A stretch of DNA of 64,000 bases from Buttiauxella agrestis ATCC 33320 (lineage in GTDB: Bacteria; Pseudomonadota; Gammaproteobacteria; Enterobacterales; Enterobacteriaceae): contig JALKFA010000001.1 of assembly GCA_024169445.1 (NCBI GenBank), forward strand, positions 1,178,001-1,242,000, in the 5' to 3' direction. Below are positions 49,872 to 64,000 of the stretch, in pieces. The translations under genes and the position numbers were made by a program. Below the pieces are notes generated by a model that ran no database searches, was not told the DNA's origin, and saw nothing but the letters and a program-made list of their open reading frames with translations. Position 1 is the stretch's first letter. Each line of letters opens with the position of its first letter.

Positions 49872-52061
49872 TCAGGCACTTTTCAGGTCACTGGCTGGGC
49901 GCGCTGGCTCAACGGGTGGATAGTACGGCTCGTTACGGGACGCTTTAGTACGCAGACCGTCCGGCACCTGGTAAAGCGGGCCAAGATGTTCGTACTGTTG
50001 CGCCATATCGAGATATTTCGCGCTGCCGATGGTGTCTAACCAACGGAATGCGCCGCCGTGGAACGGAGGGAATCCCAGGCCGTAAACCAGTGCCATATCT
50101 GCTTCTGCCGGGCTGGCGATAATACCTTCTTCCAGGCAGCGCACGACTTCGTTGACCATTGGGATCATCATGCGAGCGATGATCTCTTCGTCGCTAAAGT
50201 TTTGCCGCGGTTTGCTGACATCAGCCAACAAGCTATCGGTGGCTTCGTCTTGTTCTTTACGCGGTTTGCCTTTGCTGTCTTGTTTGTAGCGATAGAAACC
50301 CTGCTGGGTTTTCTGGCCATAACGGCCTGCGTCAAACATGGCGTCGACCGCATCGCGATAATCTTTCTGCATACGCTGTGGGAAACCGGCAGCCATAACA
50401 GCCTGCGCGTGGTGCGCGGTATCAATACCGACTACATCCAGCAGGTATGCCGGGCCCATTGGCCAGCCGAACTGCTTTTCCATTACTTTGTCGATCTGGC
50501 GGAAATCGGCACCGTCGCGCATCAGCTGGCTAAAGCCTGCGAAGTACGGGAACAGCACGCGGTTGACGAAGAAACCTGGGCAGTCGTTCACTACGATCGG
50601 CGTTTTGCCCATTTTGCTGGCCCACGCAACAACCTTCGCGATAGTTTGCTCAGAGGTTTTCTCGCCGCGAATCACTTCCACTAACGGCATGCGATGCACC
50701 GGGTTAAAGAAGTGCATACCGCAGAAGTTTTCCGGGCGTTTCAGGCTGTTGGCCAGTTCGCCAATCGGAATGGTAGAGGTGTTCGACGCCAGAACGGTAT
50801 CCGCACGAACTTTATCTTCCACTTCTGCCAGAACTGCTTTCTTCACTTTCGGGTTTTCAACAACCGCTTCAACCACCACATCGACACGCTCAAAACCAGC
50901 GTAATCCAGCGTTGGGTGAATAGTGGCAATGACACCGGCCAGTTTCATGCCGTCGATCTTGCCGCGTTCCAACTGTTTGTTCAGCAGCTTGCTGGCTTCG
51001 TTGATGCCCAACTCCAGCGACTTGTCGTTAATATCCTTCATTAATACCGGCACACCTTTCCAGGCAGACTGGTAAGCAATGCCGCCACCCATGATCCCGG
51101 CACCAAGAACGGCTGCCTGTTTCGGGGTTTCGGTATTTTTGGTCAGCTTCTTCGCCTGACCTTTTATGTATTGGTCGTTAAGGAAAATACCGACCAGCGC
51201 ACGGGCCTCATTGGAACGCGCCAACGGCACGAAACTTTGAGTCTCCAGTTGTAATGCTTCGTCACGGCCCATTCTTGCCGCGGCTTCGATGGTTTTGACT
51301 GCCGTCATCGGGGCAGGGTAGTGCTTGCCAGCAATCTGCATCACCATGCTTTTAGCAATGGTGAAGCTCATGGTGGCTTCGATTTTGCTCAGCTTCAGCG
51401 GCTGCAGTTTTGGCGCGCGTTTGGCTTTCCAGTCCAGATCGCCATTAATCGCCTGGCGTAATACCGCCAGTGCGCCGTCGCGCAGTTTCTCAGTTTTAAC
51501 GATGCCGTCGACTAAGCCGAGCTTTTGCGCTTCAACCGCGCCGACATCTTTACCGGCGGTGATAATTTCCAGCGCGCTATCAGCACCCAGCAAACGAGGT
51601 AAACGTACAGATCCACCGAAACCAGGCATGATGCCGAGTTTGGTTTCTGGCAGGCCAATACGGGTATCTGGTGTTGCCAGGCGATAATCGGTTGCCAGTA
51701 CACATTCACAACCGCCGCCAAGGGCGTAACCATTCACTGCTGCAATGGTTGGGACCGGCAAGTCCTCCAGACGATTGAAGACGCTGTTGGCAAATTGCAG
51801 CCAATGAGTCAGTTGCTCCGCAGGAACCAGGAACAGCGACAGAAATTCAGTAATATCCGCACCAACGATAAACGCGGCTTTGTTGGAACTGAGCAGCAGG
51901 CCTTTCAGACCAGGCTGCTTTTCCAGTACATCCAGCGCGTGGCCCAGGCTTGCTACGGTCGCGGTGTCGAGTTTGTTCACTGAACCGGGGGCATCGAATA
52001 CCAATTCTGCGATGCCATCTTCCAGCCAGTCGAGATGTAAGGTTTCACCTTGGTAGAGCAT
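49872..52061 (-). CDS. fadB: Multifunctional fatty acid oxidation subunit FadB
   Basis: FadB carries enoyl-CoA hydratase, 3-hydroxyacyl-CoA dehydrogenase, isomerase and epimerase activities in the alpha2-beta2 complex with FadA. The N-terminal crotonase domain shows [18 protein letters not shown] and [20 protein letters not shown] with its two catalytic glutamates. The NAD-binding domain starts at [18 protein letters not shown], and [16 protein letters not shown] holds the dehydrogenase signature. Length 729 as in E. coli. A perfect FadR operator lies 27 bases upstream. Confidence 0.98.
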   Translation of the reverse strand: MLYQGETLHLDWLEDGIAELVFDAPGSVNKLDTATVASLGHALDVLEKQPGLKGLLLSSNKAAFIVGADITEFLSLFLVPAEQLTHWLQFANSVFNRLEDLPVPTIAAVNGYALGGGCECVLATDYRLATPDTRIGLPETKLGIMPGFGGSVRLPRLLGADSALEIITAGKDVGAVEAQKLGLVDGIVKTEKLRDGALAVLRQAINGDLDWKAKRAPKLQPLKLSKIEATMSFTIAKSMVMQIAGKHYPAPMTAVKTIEAAARMGRDEALQLETQSFVPLARSNEARALVGIFLNDQYIKGQAKKLTKNTETPKQAAVLGAGIMGGGIAYQSAWKGVPVLMKDINDKSLELGINEASKLLNKQLERGKIDGMKLAGVIATIHPTLDYAGFERVDVVVEAVVENPKVKKAVLAEVEDKVRADTVLASNTSTIPIGELANSLKRPENFCGMHFFNPVHRMPLVEVIRGEKTSEQTIAKVVAWASKMGKTPIVVNDCPGFFVNRVLFPYFAGFSQLMRDGADFRQIDKVMEKQFGWPMGPAYLLDVVGIDTAHHAQAVMAAGFPQRMQKDYRDAVDAMFDAGRYGQKTQQGFYRYKQDSKGKPRKEQDEATDSLLADVSKPRQNFSDEEIIARMMIPMVNEVVRCLEEGIIASPAEADMALVYGLGFPPFHGGAFRWLDTIGSAKYLDMAQQYEHLGPLYQVPDGLRTKASRNEPYYPPVEPARPASDLKSA

Positions 52062-52087
52062 GTCAGTCTCCTGAATCCAGCAATGGG

Positions 52088-52104
52088 ATCTGGTCGTACC
52101 AGAT
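52088..52104. promoter_or_regulatory. FadR operator of fadBA
   Basis: ATCTGGTCGTACCAGAT is identical, read on the minus strand (ATCTGGTACGACCAGAT), to the FadR operator of E. coli fadB. FadR would repress here until released by long-chain acyl-CoA. Confidence 0.93.
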
Positions 52105-52254
52105 GAAGGTGAGTGTGGAATTGATGTTAATGAAATGCAAATAACTCTTTAAATATTTGCAAAGATGATCACAGCCGCTGGAAATAAGTTCGCTCTGTTT
52201 ACGGTGTGCTAAGATGCGTGGCGTTCAGTTTATAAAAAACCAGAAGGGTAAATC

Positions 52255-53586
52255 ATGGATTCACTGGCCTCACTTTATAAAGATCATGTGGCAACTTTGC
52301 AGGAGCGCACCCGCAATGTTCTGGCGCGCTTCAATCTTGACGCGCTGTTGATTCACTCGGGCGAGCTAGTCAACGTCTTCCTCGATGATCATCCATATCC
52401 GTTCAAAGTTAACCCACAATTCAAAGCTTGGGTTCCGGTGACACAAGTGCCAAACTGCTGGCTGCTGGTGGATGGTGTTAACAAACCGAAGCTGTGGTTC
52501 TATCTGCCGGTTGATTACTGGCACAACGTTGAGCCGCTGCCAGAATCCTTCTGGACTGACGAAATTGAAGTGATTGCGCTGCCGAAAGCTGATGGCATTG
52601 GCAGCCAGTTGCCTGCCGCGCGTGGCAATATCGGTTATATCGGGCCGGTTCCAGAGCGTGCCGTACAGCTTGAAATCCAGGGCGCTAACATCAACCCGAA
52701 AGGGGTGATTGATTACCTGCATTATCATCGTGCTTATAAAACTGATTATGAGCTGGCATGTATGCGTGAAGCGCAGAAAACCGCAGTGGTTGGTCATCAG
52801 GCGGCTCACGAAGCGTTCCTGTCTGGAATGAGCGAATTTGACATTAATCTCGCGTATCTGACCGCAACCGGACATCGCGATACCGATGTGCCTTATGGCA
52901 ACATTGTTGCGCTCAACGAGCACGCAGCAGTTCTTCATTACACCAAACTTGAGAACCGCGCACCTGCCGAAATGCGCAGTTTCCTGTTGGATGCTGGCGC
53001 GGAATATAACGGTTATGCGGCTGATTTAACGCGTACCTGGTCGGCAAAAAGCGATAACGATTATGCACAACTGGTTAAAGACGTTAACAGCGAGCAACTA
53101 GCGCTGATTGATACCCTGAAAGCAGGTGTGCGCTACACCGATTACCACATCCAGTTCCATCAACGTATCGCGAAGCTGCTGAGCCGCCATAATTTGGTTA
53201 CCGGGATTAGCGAAGAAGCGATGGTTGAAACCGGCATCACTGGGCCATTTATGCCACATGGTCTGGGCCATCCGCTGGGTTTGCAGGTGCATGATGTTGC
53301 AGGCTTTATGCAGGATGATTCCGGTACACACCTTGCTGCACCTTCTCAGTATCCGTATCTGCGTTGCACGCGTATTCTTGAACCGCGTATGGTTCTGACC
53401 ATTGAACCGGGCATTTACTTCATTGAATCTTTGCTCGCACCGTGGCGCGAAGGCCAGTACAGCAAGCACTTTGACTGGCAGCGCATTGAGGCAATGAAAC
53501 CTTTCGGTGGCGTTCGCATTGAAGACAACGTGATTGTTCATGAAAATAGTATTGAAAACATGACGCGCGATCTGAAACTGGCGTAA
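52255..53586 (+). CDS. pepQ: Xaa-Pro dipeptidase PepQ
   Basis: PepQ hydrolyses X-Pro dipeptides. It is a 443-residue metallopeptidase of family M24 with a dinuclear metal site: the aspartates in [19 protein letters not shown], histidine in [17 protein letters not shown], and glutamates in [11 protein letters not shown] and [11 protein letters not shown]. It is divergent from fadB and shares one base with yigZ. Confidence 0.97.
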   Translation: MDSLASLYKDHVATLQERTRNVLARFNLDALLIHSGELVNVFLDDHPYPFKVNPQFKAWVPVTQVPNCWLLVDGVNKPKLWFYLPVDYWHNVEPLPESFWTDEIEVIALPKADGIGSQLPAARGNIGYIGPVPERAVQLEIQGANINPKGVIDYLHYHRAYKTDYELACMREAQKTAVVGHQAAHEAFLSGMSEFDINLAYLTATGHRDTDVPYGNIVALNEHAAVLHYTKLENRAPAEMRSFLLDAGAEYNGYAADLTRTWSAKSDNDYAQLVKDVNSEQLALIDTLKAGVRYTDYHIQFHQRIAKLLSRHNLVTGISEEAMVETGITGPFMPHGLGHPLGLQVHDVAGFMQDDSGTHLAAPSQYPYLRCTRILEPRMVLTIEPGIYFIESLLAPWREGQYSKHFDWQRIEAMKPFGGVRIEDNVIVHENSIENMTRDLKLA

Positions 53587-54200
53587 TGGATAGTTGGCTG
53601 ATTCCCGCTGAAACCGTTGCGTTCAGTGAGGAAATCAAGAAAAGCCGCTTTATTACTCTGGTCGCTCATACGACTGGCGTAATTGCGGCGAAAGCATTTC
53701 TTGAAAAAGTACGTTCAGAGCACCCGACGGCCCGGCATCATTGCTGGGCCTGGGTGGCTGGTGCGCCAGATGACTCGCAGCAGTTAGGCTTTTCTGATGA
53801 TGGTGAGCCTGCTGGCACAGCCGGTAAGCCGATGCTTGCCCAGCTTATGGGAAGTGGTATTGGTGAAATTACCGCAGTCGTCGTACGTTATTCTGGCGGC
53901 ATCAAACTAGGTACTGGCGGCCTGGTGAAAGCCTATGGCGGCGGGGTGCAGGCAGCGTTAAATCAATTGCCTACCGTGCTCAAAACTCCGTTAACCGAAT
54001 ATACTTTGCAATGTGAGTACGCGCAGCTTGCCGGAATCGAGGCGTTGCTTAAACAGTGTGACGGCGTTGTGGTGCAAAGTGATTTTCAGGCGTCTGTTTT
54101 ATTACTTATCGCGTTACCACACGCGAAACTCGCTGACTTTTCAGTCAGACTTGCTGATTTTAGCCGCGGTGCATTGCATTTATTGCCGGCTGAACAATAA
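53586..54200 (+). CDS. yigZ: IMPACT/YigZ family protein
   Basis: A 204-residue protein of the UPF0029/IMPACT family. The N-terminal half has the family signature GAPDDSQQLGFSDDGEPAGTAGKPMLAQL; the C-terminal half has a ferredoxin-like fold resembling an elongation-factor domain. Its function is not established. The ATG overlaps the pepQ stop (TAATG). Confidence 0.94.
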   Translation: MDSWLIPAETVAFSEEIKKSRFITLVAHTTGVIAAKAFLEKVRSEHPTARHHCWAWVAGAPDDSQQLGFSDDGEPAGTAGKPMLAQLMGSGIGEITAVVVRYSGGIKLGTGGLVKAYGGGVQAALNQLPTVLKTPLTEYTLQCEYAQLAGIEALLKQCDGVVVQSDFQASVLLLIALPHAKLADFSVRLADFSRGALHLLPAEQ

Positions 54201-54241
54201 TCCCCACTCGTATTTTATTGATAGTTAAGGAAGCGGCTGAA

Positions 54242-55693
54242 ATGCATTTTCGCGCCATAACCCGAATCGTTGGTCTGTTAGTCATTCTATTTTCCGTGAC
54301 CATGATTATTCCTGGGTTGGTAGCTTTAATTTATCGCGATGGTGCTGGCCGAGCTTTCACCCAGACTTTCTTCGCAGCGCTACTGATTGGTTCTTTTTTG
54401 TGGTGGCCTAACCGGCGGCAAAAAAGTGAGTTGAAACCACGAGAAGGGTTCCTGATCGTCGTCTTGTTCTGGACGGTGTTGGGGAGCGTGGGTGCGCTGC
54501 CTTTTATCTTCGCGGAACAACCGAATCTCACTATTACTGATGCATTCTTTGAATCGTTCTCGGGTTTAACTACCACCGGTGCGACAACGCTTGTCGGGCT
54601 GGATACGCTTCCTCACGCCATTCTGTTTTATCGGCAAATGTTGCAGTGGTTTGGCGGCATGGGGATCATCGTGCTGGCAGTGGCCATTCTGCCGATTCTG
54701 GGCGTCGGCGGGATGCAGCTATACCGTGCCGAAATGCCGGGGCCGCTTAAAGATAATAAGATGCGCCCGCGTATTGCAGATACCGCAAAAACTCTGTGGA
54801 TTATTTATGTTCTGTTAACTGTCGCTTGTGCGTTGGCACTTTGGTTTGCAGGGATGCCTGCGTTTGATGCAATAGGTCACAGCTTTGCGACTATCGCGAT
54901 TGGTGGTTTTTCTACTCATGATGCCAGCGTCGGTTATTTCGACAGCCCAACCATTAATACAATTATCGCCATCTTCTTGCTGATTTCCGGTTGTAACTAT
55001 GGCCTGCACTTCTCTCTATTAAGCGGGCGTAATATAAAAGTCTATTGGCGTGACCCTGAGTTCCGCATGTTTATTGGCGTGCAACTGACGCTGGTGGCTA
55101 TCTGTACCTTAGTACTCTGGTTCCACAACACTTACCAAACCGCCCTGCTTACGCTAAACCAGGCATTCTTCCAGGTGGTCTCGATGGCGACGACCGCCGG
55201 GTTTACGACTGATAGTATTGCTCGCTGGCCTCTATTCTTACCGGTGCTGTTGTTGTGCTCTGCTTTTATAGGGGGGTGTGCTGGTTCGACCGGTGGTGGT
55301 CTGAAGGTCATCCGTATTCTGTTGCTGTTCAAACAAGGCAACCGCGAACTGAAGCGACTTGTTCACCCCAATGCGGTCTATAGCATCAAGCTTGGCAATC
55401 GAGCCCTGCCCGAACGTATCCTTGAAGCAGTATGGGGATTCTTTTCTGCCTATGCGCTGGTGTTTATCCTCAGCATGCTCGCGATTATCGCCACCGGCGT
55501 GGATGATTTCTCCGCCTTTGCTTCAGTGGCGGCAACGCTGAATAATCTCGGCCCAGGTTTGGGGGTTGTGGCTGATAACTTCGCCAGCATGAATCCTGTG
55601 GCAAAATGGATATTGATAGCCAATATGCTGTTTGGTCGTCTTGAAGTGTTTACTTTACTTGTACTGTTTACGCCAACCTTCTGGCGAGAGTAA
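54242..55693 (+). CDS. trkH: Potassium uptake protein TrkH
   Basis: TrkH is the K+ channel-like membrane subunit of the Trk system, gated by TrkA (not in this window). The 483-residue protein has four M1-P-M2 repeats; the pore loops show GLTTTGATTL, IAIGGFSTHD, MATTAGFTTDS and NNLGPGLGVVADN, each with the conserved filter glycine. ATG 54242 follows AAGGAAG and gives the E. coli length. Next gene hemG is 12 bases away. Confidence 0.97.
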   Translation: MHFRAITRIVGLLVILFSVTMIIPGLVALIYRDGAGRAFTQTFFAALLIGSFLWWPNRRQKSELKPREGFLIVVLFWTVLGSVGALPFIFAEQPNLTITDAFFESFSGLTTTGATTLVGLDTLPHAILFYRQMLQWFGGMGIIVLAVAILPILGVGGMQLYRAEMPGPLKDNKMRPRIADTAKTLWIIYVLLTVACALALWFAGMPAFDAIGHSFATIAIGGFSTHDASVGYFDSPTINTIIAIFLLISGCNYGLHFSLLSGRNIKVYWRDPEFRMFIGVQLTLVAICTLVLWFHNTYQTALLTLNQAFFQVVSMATTAGFTTDSIARWPLFLPVLLLCSAFIGGCAGSTGGGLKVIRILLLFKQGNRELKRLVHPNAVYSIKLGNRALPERILEAVWGFFSAYALVFILSMLAIIATGVDDFSAFASVAATLNNLGPGLGVVADNFASMNPVAKWILIANMLFGRLEVFTLLVLFTPTFWRE

Positions 55694-55705
55694 TCGGAGC
55701 CTGCT

Positions 55706-56239
55706 GTGAGAACGTTGATTCTATTTTCGACCCGCGATGGTCAAACTCGCGAGATTGCTTCTTATATAGCATCTGAACTTAAAGAGCTGGGCGCCGAGAG
55801 TGATGTGGTTAATCTGCATCGCAGTGGCGAGATCGCCTGGGGAAACTACGAACGCGTCGTTATTGGCGCTTCTATTCGCTATGGGCATTTCCATTCGTCA
55901 GTGGCTGCGTTTGTGAAAAAGCATCAGCAAGCATTGAATAAGATTCCCAGCGCTTTCTTTTCCGTAAACCTGGTCGCCCGTAAACCAGAGAAGCGTTCTC
56001 CTCAAACCAACTCTTATACGCGTAAGTTCTTGCTGACCTCCCCGTGGCAGCCAAATCATTGCGCGGTGTTTGCGGGTGCACTGCGTTATCCGCGTTATCG
56101 CTGGTATGATCGCGTGATGATTCGTTTGATTATGAAGATGACGGGCGGTGAAACAGATATCAGCAAAGAAGTTGTTTATACAGATTGGCCTCAGGTGGCG
56201 CGTTTCGCCCACGAGATAGCGCACTTAAACAGCAAATAG
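55706..56239 (+). CDS. hemG: Protoporphyrinogen oxidase HemG (flavodoxin type, GTG start)
   Basis: HemG is the menaquinone-dependent protoporphyrinogen IX dehydrogenase that completes the protoporphyrin ring. The flavodoxin-type FMN loop is [15 protein letters not shown] at the N-terminus. The family-specific long insert is around [21 protein letters not shown]. Length 177 (181 in E. coli). GTG 55706 follows TCGGAG. The gene is directly upstream of the rRNA operon, as hemG is upstream of rrnA in E. coli. Confidence 0.96.
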   Translation: MRTLILFSTRDGQTREIASYIASELKELGAESDVVNLHRSGEIAWGNYERVVIGASIRYGHFHSSVAAFVKKHQQALNKIPSAFFSVNLVARKPEKRSPQTNSYTRKFLLTSPWQPNHCAVFAGALRYPRYRWYDRVMIRLIMKMTGGETDISKEVVYTDWPQVARFAHEIAHLNSK

Positions 56240-56300
56240 TGTCCAAAACACCCTGTTTGATGAAAAAAGATGCGCTCAGTCATTTATTTGCAATAAACAC

Positions 56301-56328
56301 TTGTCAGCTCCCAGAAAATCCCTATACT
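56301..56328 (+). promoter_or_regulatory. rRNA operon promoter P1
   Basis: TTGTCA (56301-56306) and TATACT (56323-56328) with 16-base spacing, followed by GCGCC. This is the typical rrn P1 layout with GC-rich discriminator, and the downstream CACTGACACGG is shared with E. coli. An AT-rich stretch upstream (TTTATTTGCAATAAA) could be an UP element. The 409 bases from 56240 to 56648 hold only promoters and leader. Confidence 0.9.
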
Positions 56329-56399
56329 GCGCCTCCACTGACACGGCACAACGGCTTACAAACCGGCCCGTCAGCCAGATGAAAAGCGAAAATAAACGC

Positions 56400-56427
56400 T
56401 TGACTCTGAAAGAGGAAAGCGTAATAT
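56400..56427 (+). promoter_or_regulatory. rRNA operon promoter P2
   Basis: TTGACT (56400-56405) and TAATAT (56422-56427) with 16-base spacing, about 95-100 bases after P1, as in other rrn operons. Confidence 0.9.
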
Positions 56428-56466
56428 ACGCCACCTCGAGTTAGCAAGCGAAAGCGCCTGACTCAC

Positions 56467-56479
56467 TGCTCTTTAACAA
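56467..56479 (+). promoter_or_regulatory. boxA antitermination site in the 16S leader
   Basis: TGCTCTTTAACAA is the standard rrn boxA, bound in RNA by NusB-NusE to prevent Rho termination. Confidence 0.92.
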
Positions 56480-56648
56480 TTTATCAGACAATCTGTGTGG
56501 GCACTCGCAGGATTGATATCTCAGATACCTTCGGGTATCAAAAAAATATCAAGTCTTGAAGAGTGACCAAGCAGTAATTCATTTAAGTGAATTATTACGA
56601 AAGTTAATTTTTGAGCACCGCTTCACGAGTTGAAGCAAATCAAGCTTT

Positions 56649-58188
<1,540 letters not shown>

Positions 58189-58257
58189 CCTAATAGATAC
58201 GAACTTGCGTAGTGCTCACACAGATTGTCTGATAGAAAACGAGCAGTAAAACCTTAT

Positions 58258-58334
<77 letters not shown>

Positions 58335-58416
58335 AACTTCTCTCCATGCTGTGTTGCGACCCCGCTCACATACTTTAGTATGCTTCGCGGTGACGCGCCT
58401 TGCCTGATGAGAAGTT
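58335..58416 (+). repeat. Long inverted repeat between spacer tRNA-Ile and tRNA-Ala
   Basis: AACTTCTC (58335-58342) and GAGAAGTT (58409-58416) bound an 82-base block starting right after the CCA of tRNA-Ile. Inside is CATACT-TT-AGTATG and GC-rich flanks that can pair (CCCCGC with GCGG). It resembles a shortened ERIC core (CGCTCAC..TACTTTAGTA..GC). The E. coli spacer lacks this block. Confidence 0.7.
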
Positions 58417-58448
58417 AAAGGTAAATCAAAAGGTTTTACGAAATCGAT

Positions 58449-58524
58449 GGGGCTATAGCTCAGCTGGGAGAGCGCCTGCCTTGCACGCAGGAGGTCAGCG
58501 GTTCGATCCCGCTTAGCTCCACCA
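58449..58524 (+). tRNA. alaT: tRNA-Ala (anticodon TGC), rrn spacer
   Basis: 76 bases, acceptor GGGGCTA pairing with TAGCTCC, anticodon TGC in CTTGCACG, T-loop GGTTCGATCCC, CCA encoded. Confidence 0.98.
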
Positions 58525-58584
58525 TCATTTCATGCTCACCCAATACTTCTAAGTGTACTGTTCAACAGTGTGCTGAGAAGTATT

Positions 58585-58597
58585 TGCTCTTTAAAAA
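58585..58597 (+). promoter_or_regulatory. boxA antitermination site before 23S
   Basis: TGCTCTTTAAAAA in the 16S-23S spacer matches the second boxA of rrn operons. The rest of 58525-58730 is the precursor stem region for RNase III processing of 23S. Confidence 0.88.
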
Positions 58598-58730
58598 TCC
58601 GGAACAAGCTGAAAATTGAAACGACACACTGTTTCCTTCCTCCGTAATAAGGAAGGAATAGAGGTGTGTTCGAGTCTCTCAAATTTTCGCAACATACGAT
58701 TGTGTCTTACGAGACATCTTCGGGTTGTGA

Positions 58731-61639
<2,909 letters not shown>

Positions 61640-61747
61640 ACAACACCGAAGGTGTTTTGGTTGAGAGACTAAGCATTTGATTTTCAGCTTGAACCGAGAT
61701 TAAGTTGATGGTTGTGTGGATAACACAACGGTTAACAAAACAGAATA

Positions 61748-61867
61748 TGCCTGGCGGCACTAGCGCGGTGGTCCCACCTGACCCCATGCCGAACTCAGAA
61801 GTGAAACGCCGTAGCGCCGATGGTAGTGTGGGGTCTCCCCATGCGAGAGTAGGGAACTGCCAGGCTC
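61748..61867 (+). rRNA. rrf: 5S ribosomal RNA
   Basis: 120 bases from TGCCTGGCGGC to CTGCCAGGC, with conserved CCCCATGCCGAACTCAG and GGTAGTGTGGGGTCTCC. The ends pair as in E. coli 5S. Confidence 0.97.
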
Positions 61868-61873
61868 CAATTA

Positions 61874-61911
61874 AGCAAAAAGCCCTGTACTGACGTACAG
61901 GGCTTTTTGCT
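61874..61911 (+). terminator. Terminator of the rRNA operon
   Basis: A 17-bp perfect stem AGCAAAAAGCCCTGTAC/GTACAGGGCTTTTTGCT around TGAC, with the T-run inside the right arm. It starts 7 bases after 5S. The 175 bases from 61912 to murB hold no gene; an AT-rich TATAAGG at 62042 may be the murB -10. Confidence 0.96.
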
Positions 61912-62086
61912 GTCTGCAATAAAATAGTCGTGAACAATGTTGAACACCGCTGGCGGTGGTCCCGGAGGGGAGTACCAGGATGATATGAGTAATTTATCAA
62001 CCTCACGGTATAACCCCTGTCACGCAAGCGAACCCCTGGCATATAAGGTAAACTAACTGGGTTTAAACTCAGGAAAGATACCCAAC

Positions 62087-63115
62087 ATGAGCACTTCTCT
62101 TAAACCTTTCAATACATTTGGTATTCAGGCTAACGCTTCACGTATTGTCATTGCTGAAACAGTACAGCAATTAAAAGACGCCTGGAGTGAGACAGTGGCA
62201 GCAAATATGCCCGTTTTGATCTTGGGTGAGGGAAGTAACGTTCTCTTTCTTGAGGATTACTCCGGTACCGTAATTGTTAACCGAATTTCAGGCATTCAAG
62301 TTACAGAAGAGCAAGATGCCTGGTATTTACATGTTGGCGCAGGGGAAAACTGGCATCATCTGGTTGAATATACCTTACAGCAAGGAATGCCAGGGCTTGA
62401 AAACCTGGCTTTAATTCCTGGATGTGCCGGATCTTCACCTATTCAAAATATCGGTGCCTATGGTGTAGAGCTCAAAAGCGTCTGTCATTACGTTGATTGT
62501 GTCGATTTGCTCAGCGGTGAGATGCATCGCCTGGATAATTCACAGTGCCAGTTTGGCTATCGCGACAGTATTTTTAAGCATGAATATCAGAATCACTATG
62601 CAATTATTGCTGTGGGATTACGTTTGCCAAAATTATGGCAGCCAGTATTAAGTTATGGTGATTTAACCCGGCTTGACGCTGCAAATGTCACGCCGCAGGA
62701 AGTGTTTAATGCAGTTTGCCATATGCGTATGACAAAACTTCCGGATCCGCGTGTTAACGGAAATGCGGGAAGCTTTTTCAAGAATCCAGTCATTACTGCC
62801 GAACAGGCATCTGTGCTTATTGCTACTTTCGCCGCCATTCCACATTACCCTCAGCCCGATGGGTCAATAAAACTGGCGGCAGGCTGGTTAATCGATCAGT
62901 GCCAGTTGAAGGGTTACAAGGTTGGTGGTGCAACAGTGCATCAACAGCAAGCTCTGGTATTAATAAATGAAAACGGCGCTTCCAGCCTGGATGTTGTGGG
63001 TCTGGCTCATCACGTTCGCCAGTGTGTCGGGGATAAATTTAAAGTATGGTTGGAACCCGAAGTTCGCTTCATAGGTACGTGTGGCGAAGTTAGCGCTGTG
63101 GAGACCATTGCATGA
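62087..63115 (+). CDS. murB: UDP-N-acetylenolpyruvoylglucosamine reductase MurB
   Basis: MurB reduces UDP-GlcNAc-enolpyruvate to UDP-MurNAc with NADPH and FAD, the second committed step of peptidoglycan synthesis. The FAD domain shows [10 protein letters not shown] and [17 protein letters not shown]. Catalytic Ser229 is in [11 protein letters not shown] and Glu325 in [10 protein letters not shown]. Length 342 as in E. coli. Codon use is more AT-rich than the genes before the rRNA operon. It overlaps birA by 4 bases. Confidence 0.97.
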   Translation: MSTSLKPFNTFGIQANASRIVIAETVQQLKDAWSETVAANMPVLILGEGSNVLFLEDYSGTVIVNRISGIQVTEEQDAWYLHVGAGENWHHLVEYTLQQGMPGLENLALIPGCAGSSPIQNIGAYGVELKSVCHYVDCVDLLSGEMHRLDNSQCQFGYRDSIFKHEYQNHYAIIAVGLRLPKLWQPVLSYGDLTRLDAANVTPQEVFNAVCHMRMTKLPDPRVNGNAGSFFKNPVITAEQASVLIATFAAIPHYPQPDGSIKLAAGWLIDQCQLKGYKVGGATVHQQQALVLINENGASSLDVVGLAHHVRQCVGDKFKVWLEPEVRFIGTCGEVSAVETIA

Positions 63116-64000
63116 AAGATAATAAAATTCCTCTGACACTAATTAGTATTCTTGCAGATGGCGAGTTTCACTCTGGTGAGCAGTTAGGTGAGCAGCTTGG
63201 TATGAGTCGGGCGGCCATAAATAAACACATCCAAACTTTAAGAGATTGGGGTGTTGATGTTTTTACCGTGCCTGGAAAAGGGTATAGCCTACCCGATCCC
63301 ATTCAGTTGCTTGATGAAGAACTTATAAAATTGCAGATTGATACAGGCTCAGTTACGGTTCTCCCTGTCATTGACTCCACCAATCAGTTTTTACTCGACC
63401 GACTTGAAACACTTCACTCGGGGGATGCCTGTATTGCTGAATATCAGCAGGCAGGTCGAGGTCGTCGAGGACGTCAGTGGTTTTCACCCTTCGGTGCTAA
63501 TCTTTACCTGTCCATGTACTGGCGACTCGAGCAAGGTCCTGCGGCAGCTGTTGGCTTAAGTCTTGTCATTGGGATTGTTATGGCCGAGGTACTACGTGAA
63601 CTAGGTGCTGAAGATGTCAGAGTTAAGTGGCCAAATGACCTATATCTCAACGATCGTAAACTTGCTGGTATTCTGGTTGAATTGACTGGTAAAACTGGAG
63701 ATGCCGCGCAGATTGTTATTGGGGCAGGTATTAATCTTGCAATGCGTAATGTAGCGACGGATGTGATTAATCAAAGCTGGATTAATCTTCAGGAAGCCGG
63801 AATTAATATAGATCGTAATGCGTTAGCTATTAGAATCATAAAAGAATTGCGAAAAGCATTACAGTTATTTGAAGATGAAGGTTTAGTACCTTTCCTGCCG
63901 CGTTGGGAGCCACTGGATAACTTTATTCATCGCCAGGTGAAGTTAATAATTGGGGATAGAGAAATACACGGCATTTCAAGAGGGATTAACGAGCAAGGTG
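63112..64000 (+). CDS. birA: Biotin-protein ligase / biotin operon repressor BirA (3' end outside window)
   Basis: BirA biotinylates BCCP of acetyl-CoA carboxylase and, as a biotinyl-5'-AMP-bound dimer, represses the bio operon. 296 of about 320 codons are present. The N-terminal winged helix-turn-helix is seen ([24 protein letters not shown]), then the ligase domain with the ATP/biotin loop [14 protein letters not shown] and [19 protein letters not shown]. The frame is open to the window end. The ATGA overlap with murB implies coupled translation. Confidence 0.96.
   Translation, partial: MKDNKIPLTLISILADGEFHSGEQLGEQLGMSRAAINKHIQTLRDWGVDVFTVPGKGYSLPDPIQLLDEELIKLQIDTGSVTVLPVIDSTNQFLLDRLETLHSGDACIAEYQQAGRGRRGRQWFSPFGANLYLSMYWRLEQGPAAAVGLSLVIGIVMAEVLRELGAEDVRVKWPNDLYLNDRKLAGILVELTGKTGDAAQIVIGAGINLAMRNVATDVINQSWINLQEAGINIDRNALAIRIIKELRKALQLFEDEGLVPFLPRWEPLDNFIHRQVKLIIGDREIHGISRGINEQG

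Noticed and set aside
50058-50684. 208-codon open frame antisense to fadB
   Set aside because: Shadow of fadB; low-quality composition and no recognisable features.
61930-61985. Apparent 5S-like fragment (GGCGGTGGTCCC) between the rrn terminator and murB
   Set aside because: Similarity is limited to about 10 bases and does not continue into the 5S sequence; probably chance within a small GC-rich palindrome.

Overview
The window is a 64 kb stretch of a chromosome from the family Enterobacteriaceae. Nearly every protein matches its E. coli counterpart in length and motifs, and the order (wec cluster, argX-hisR-leuT-proM, hemCDXY, cyaA, dapF-xerC, uvrD, corA, pldA-recQ, metR/metE, udp, ubiEJB, tatABCD, rfaH, ubiD-fre, fadBA, pepQ-trkH-hemG, rrn) is the E. 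coli 85-87 min region. It is not E. coli or Salmonella: rffG/rffH are missing from the wec operon, yifK is missing after wecG, nothing lies between uvrD and corA except a leader, and an extra hemB sits between tatD and rfaH. The genus cannot be fixed from this sequence alone.

Layout. 1-7042: 3' part of the enterobacterial common antigen (ECA) operon, wecC (cut by the window edge)-wecD-wecE-wzxE-wecF-wzyE-wecG. 7200-7838: four tRNA genes (Arg, His, Leu, Pro), followed by a duplicated proM tail plus terminator. 7944-8367: the small RNA GlmZ with a sigma-54 promoter and GlrR-type boxes. 8425-12506 (minus): hemC-hemD-hemX-hemY. 12788-22708 (mostly plus): cyaA, cyaY, lptM, dapF-yigA-xerC-yigB, LexA-controlled uvrD, and corA with a leader peptide. 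22789-32238: rarD, yigI, pldA, recQ, the rhtC/rhtB exporter pair, pldB-yigL, bioP and metR. 32355-38879: metE, a small AT-rich islet with two small membrane-protein genes (one broken), dlhH, udp and rmuC. 38973-45561: ubiE-ubiJ-ubiB, tatABC, tatD and hemB. 45604-56239: rfaH, ubiD-fre, fadBA, pepQ-yigZ-trkH-hemG. 56301-61911: a complete rRNA operon (16S, tRNA-Ile, tRNA-Ala, 23S, 5S). 62087-64000: murB and the start of birA, cut by the window end.

The genes form coherent modules: surface glycan assembly (wec), tetrapyrrole synthesis (hemB, hemC, hemD, hemG and the membrane proteins HemX/HemY), ubiquinone synthesis (ubiE, ubiJ, ubiB, ubiD, plus the flavin reductase Fre), twin-arginine export (tatABC), fatty acid beta-oxidation (fadBA under a FadR operator), methionine synthesis (metE/metR) and DNA repair or recombination (uvrD, recQ, rmuC, xerC). 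Recognisable control sites include LexA at uvrD, CRP at cyaA and udp, MetR at metR/metE, FadR at fadB, and sigma-54/GlrR at glmZ.

I see no phage, insertion sequence, CRISPR array or defence system. The most notable items are the hemG-rrn-murB junction (it joins the flank of E. coli rrnA to the flank of rrnB), the cysteine-free HemB, the proM-tail duplication with a compensatory base-pair change, the corA leader peptide and hairpin, the sigma-54 architecture of glmZ, and the decayed islet between metE and dlhH.
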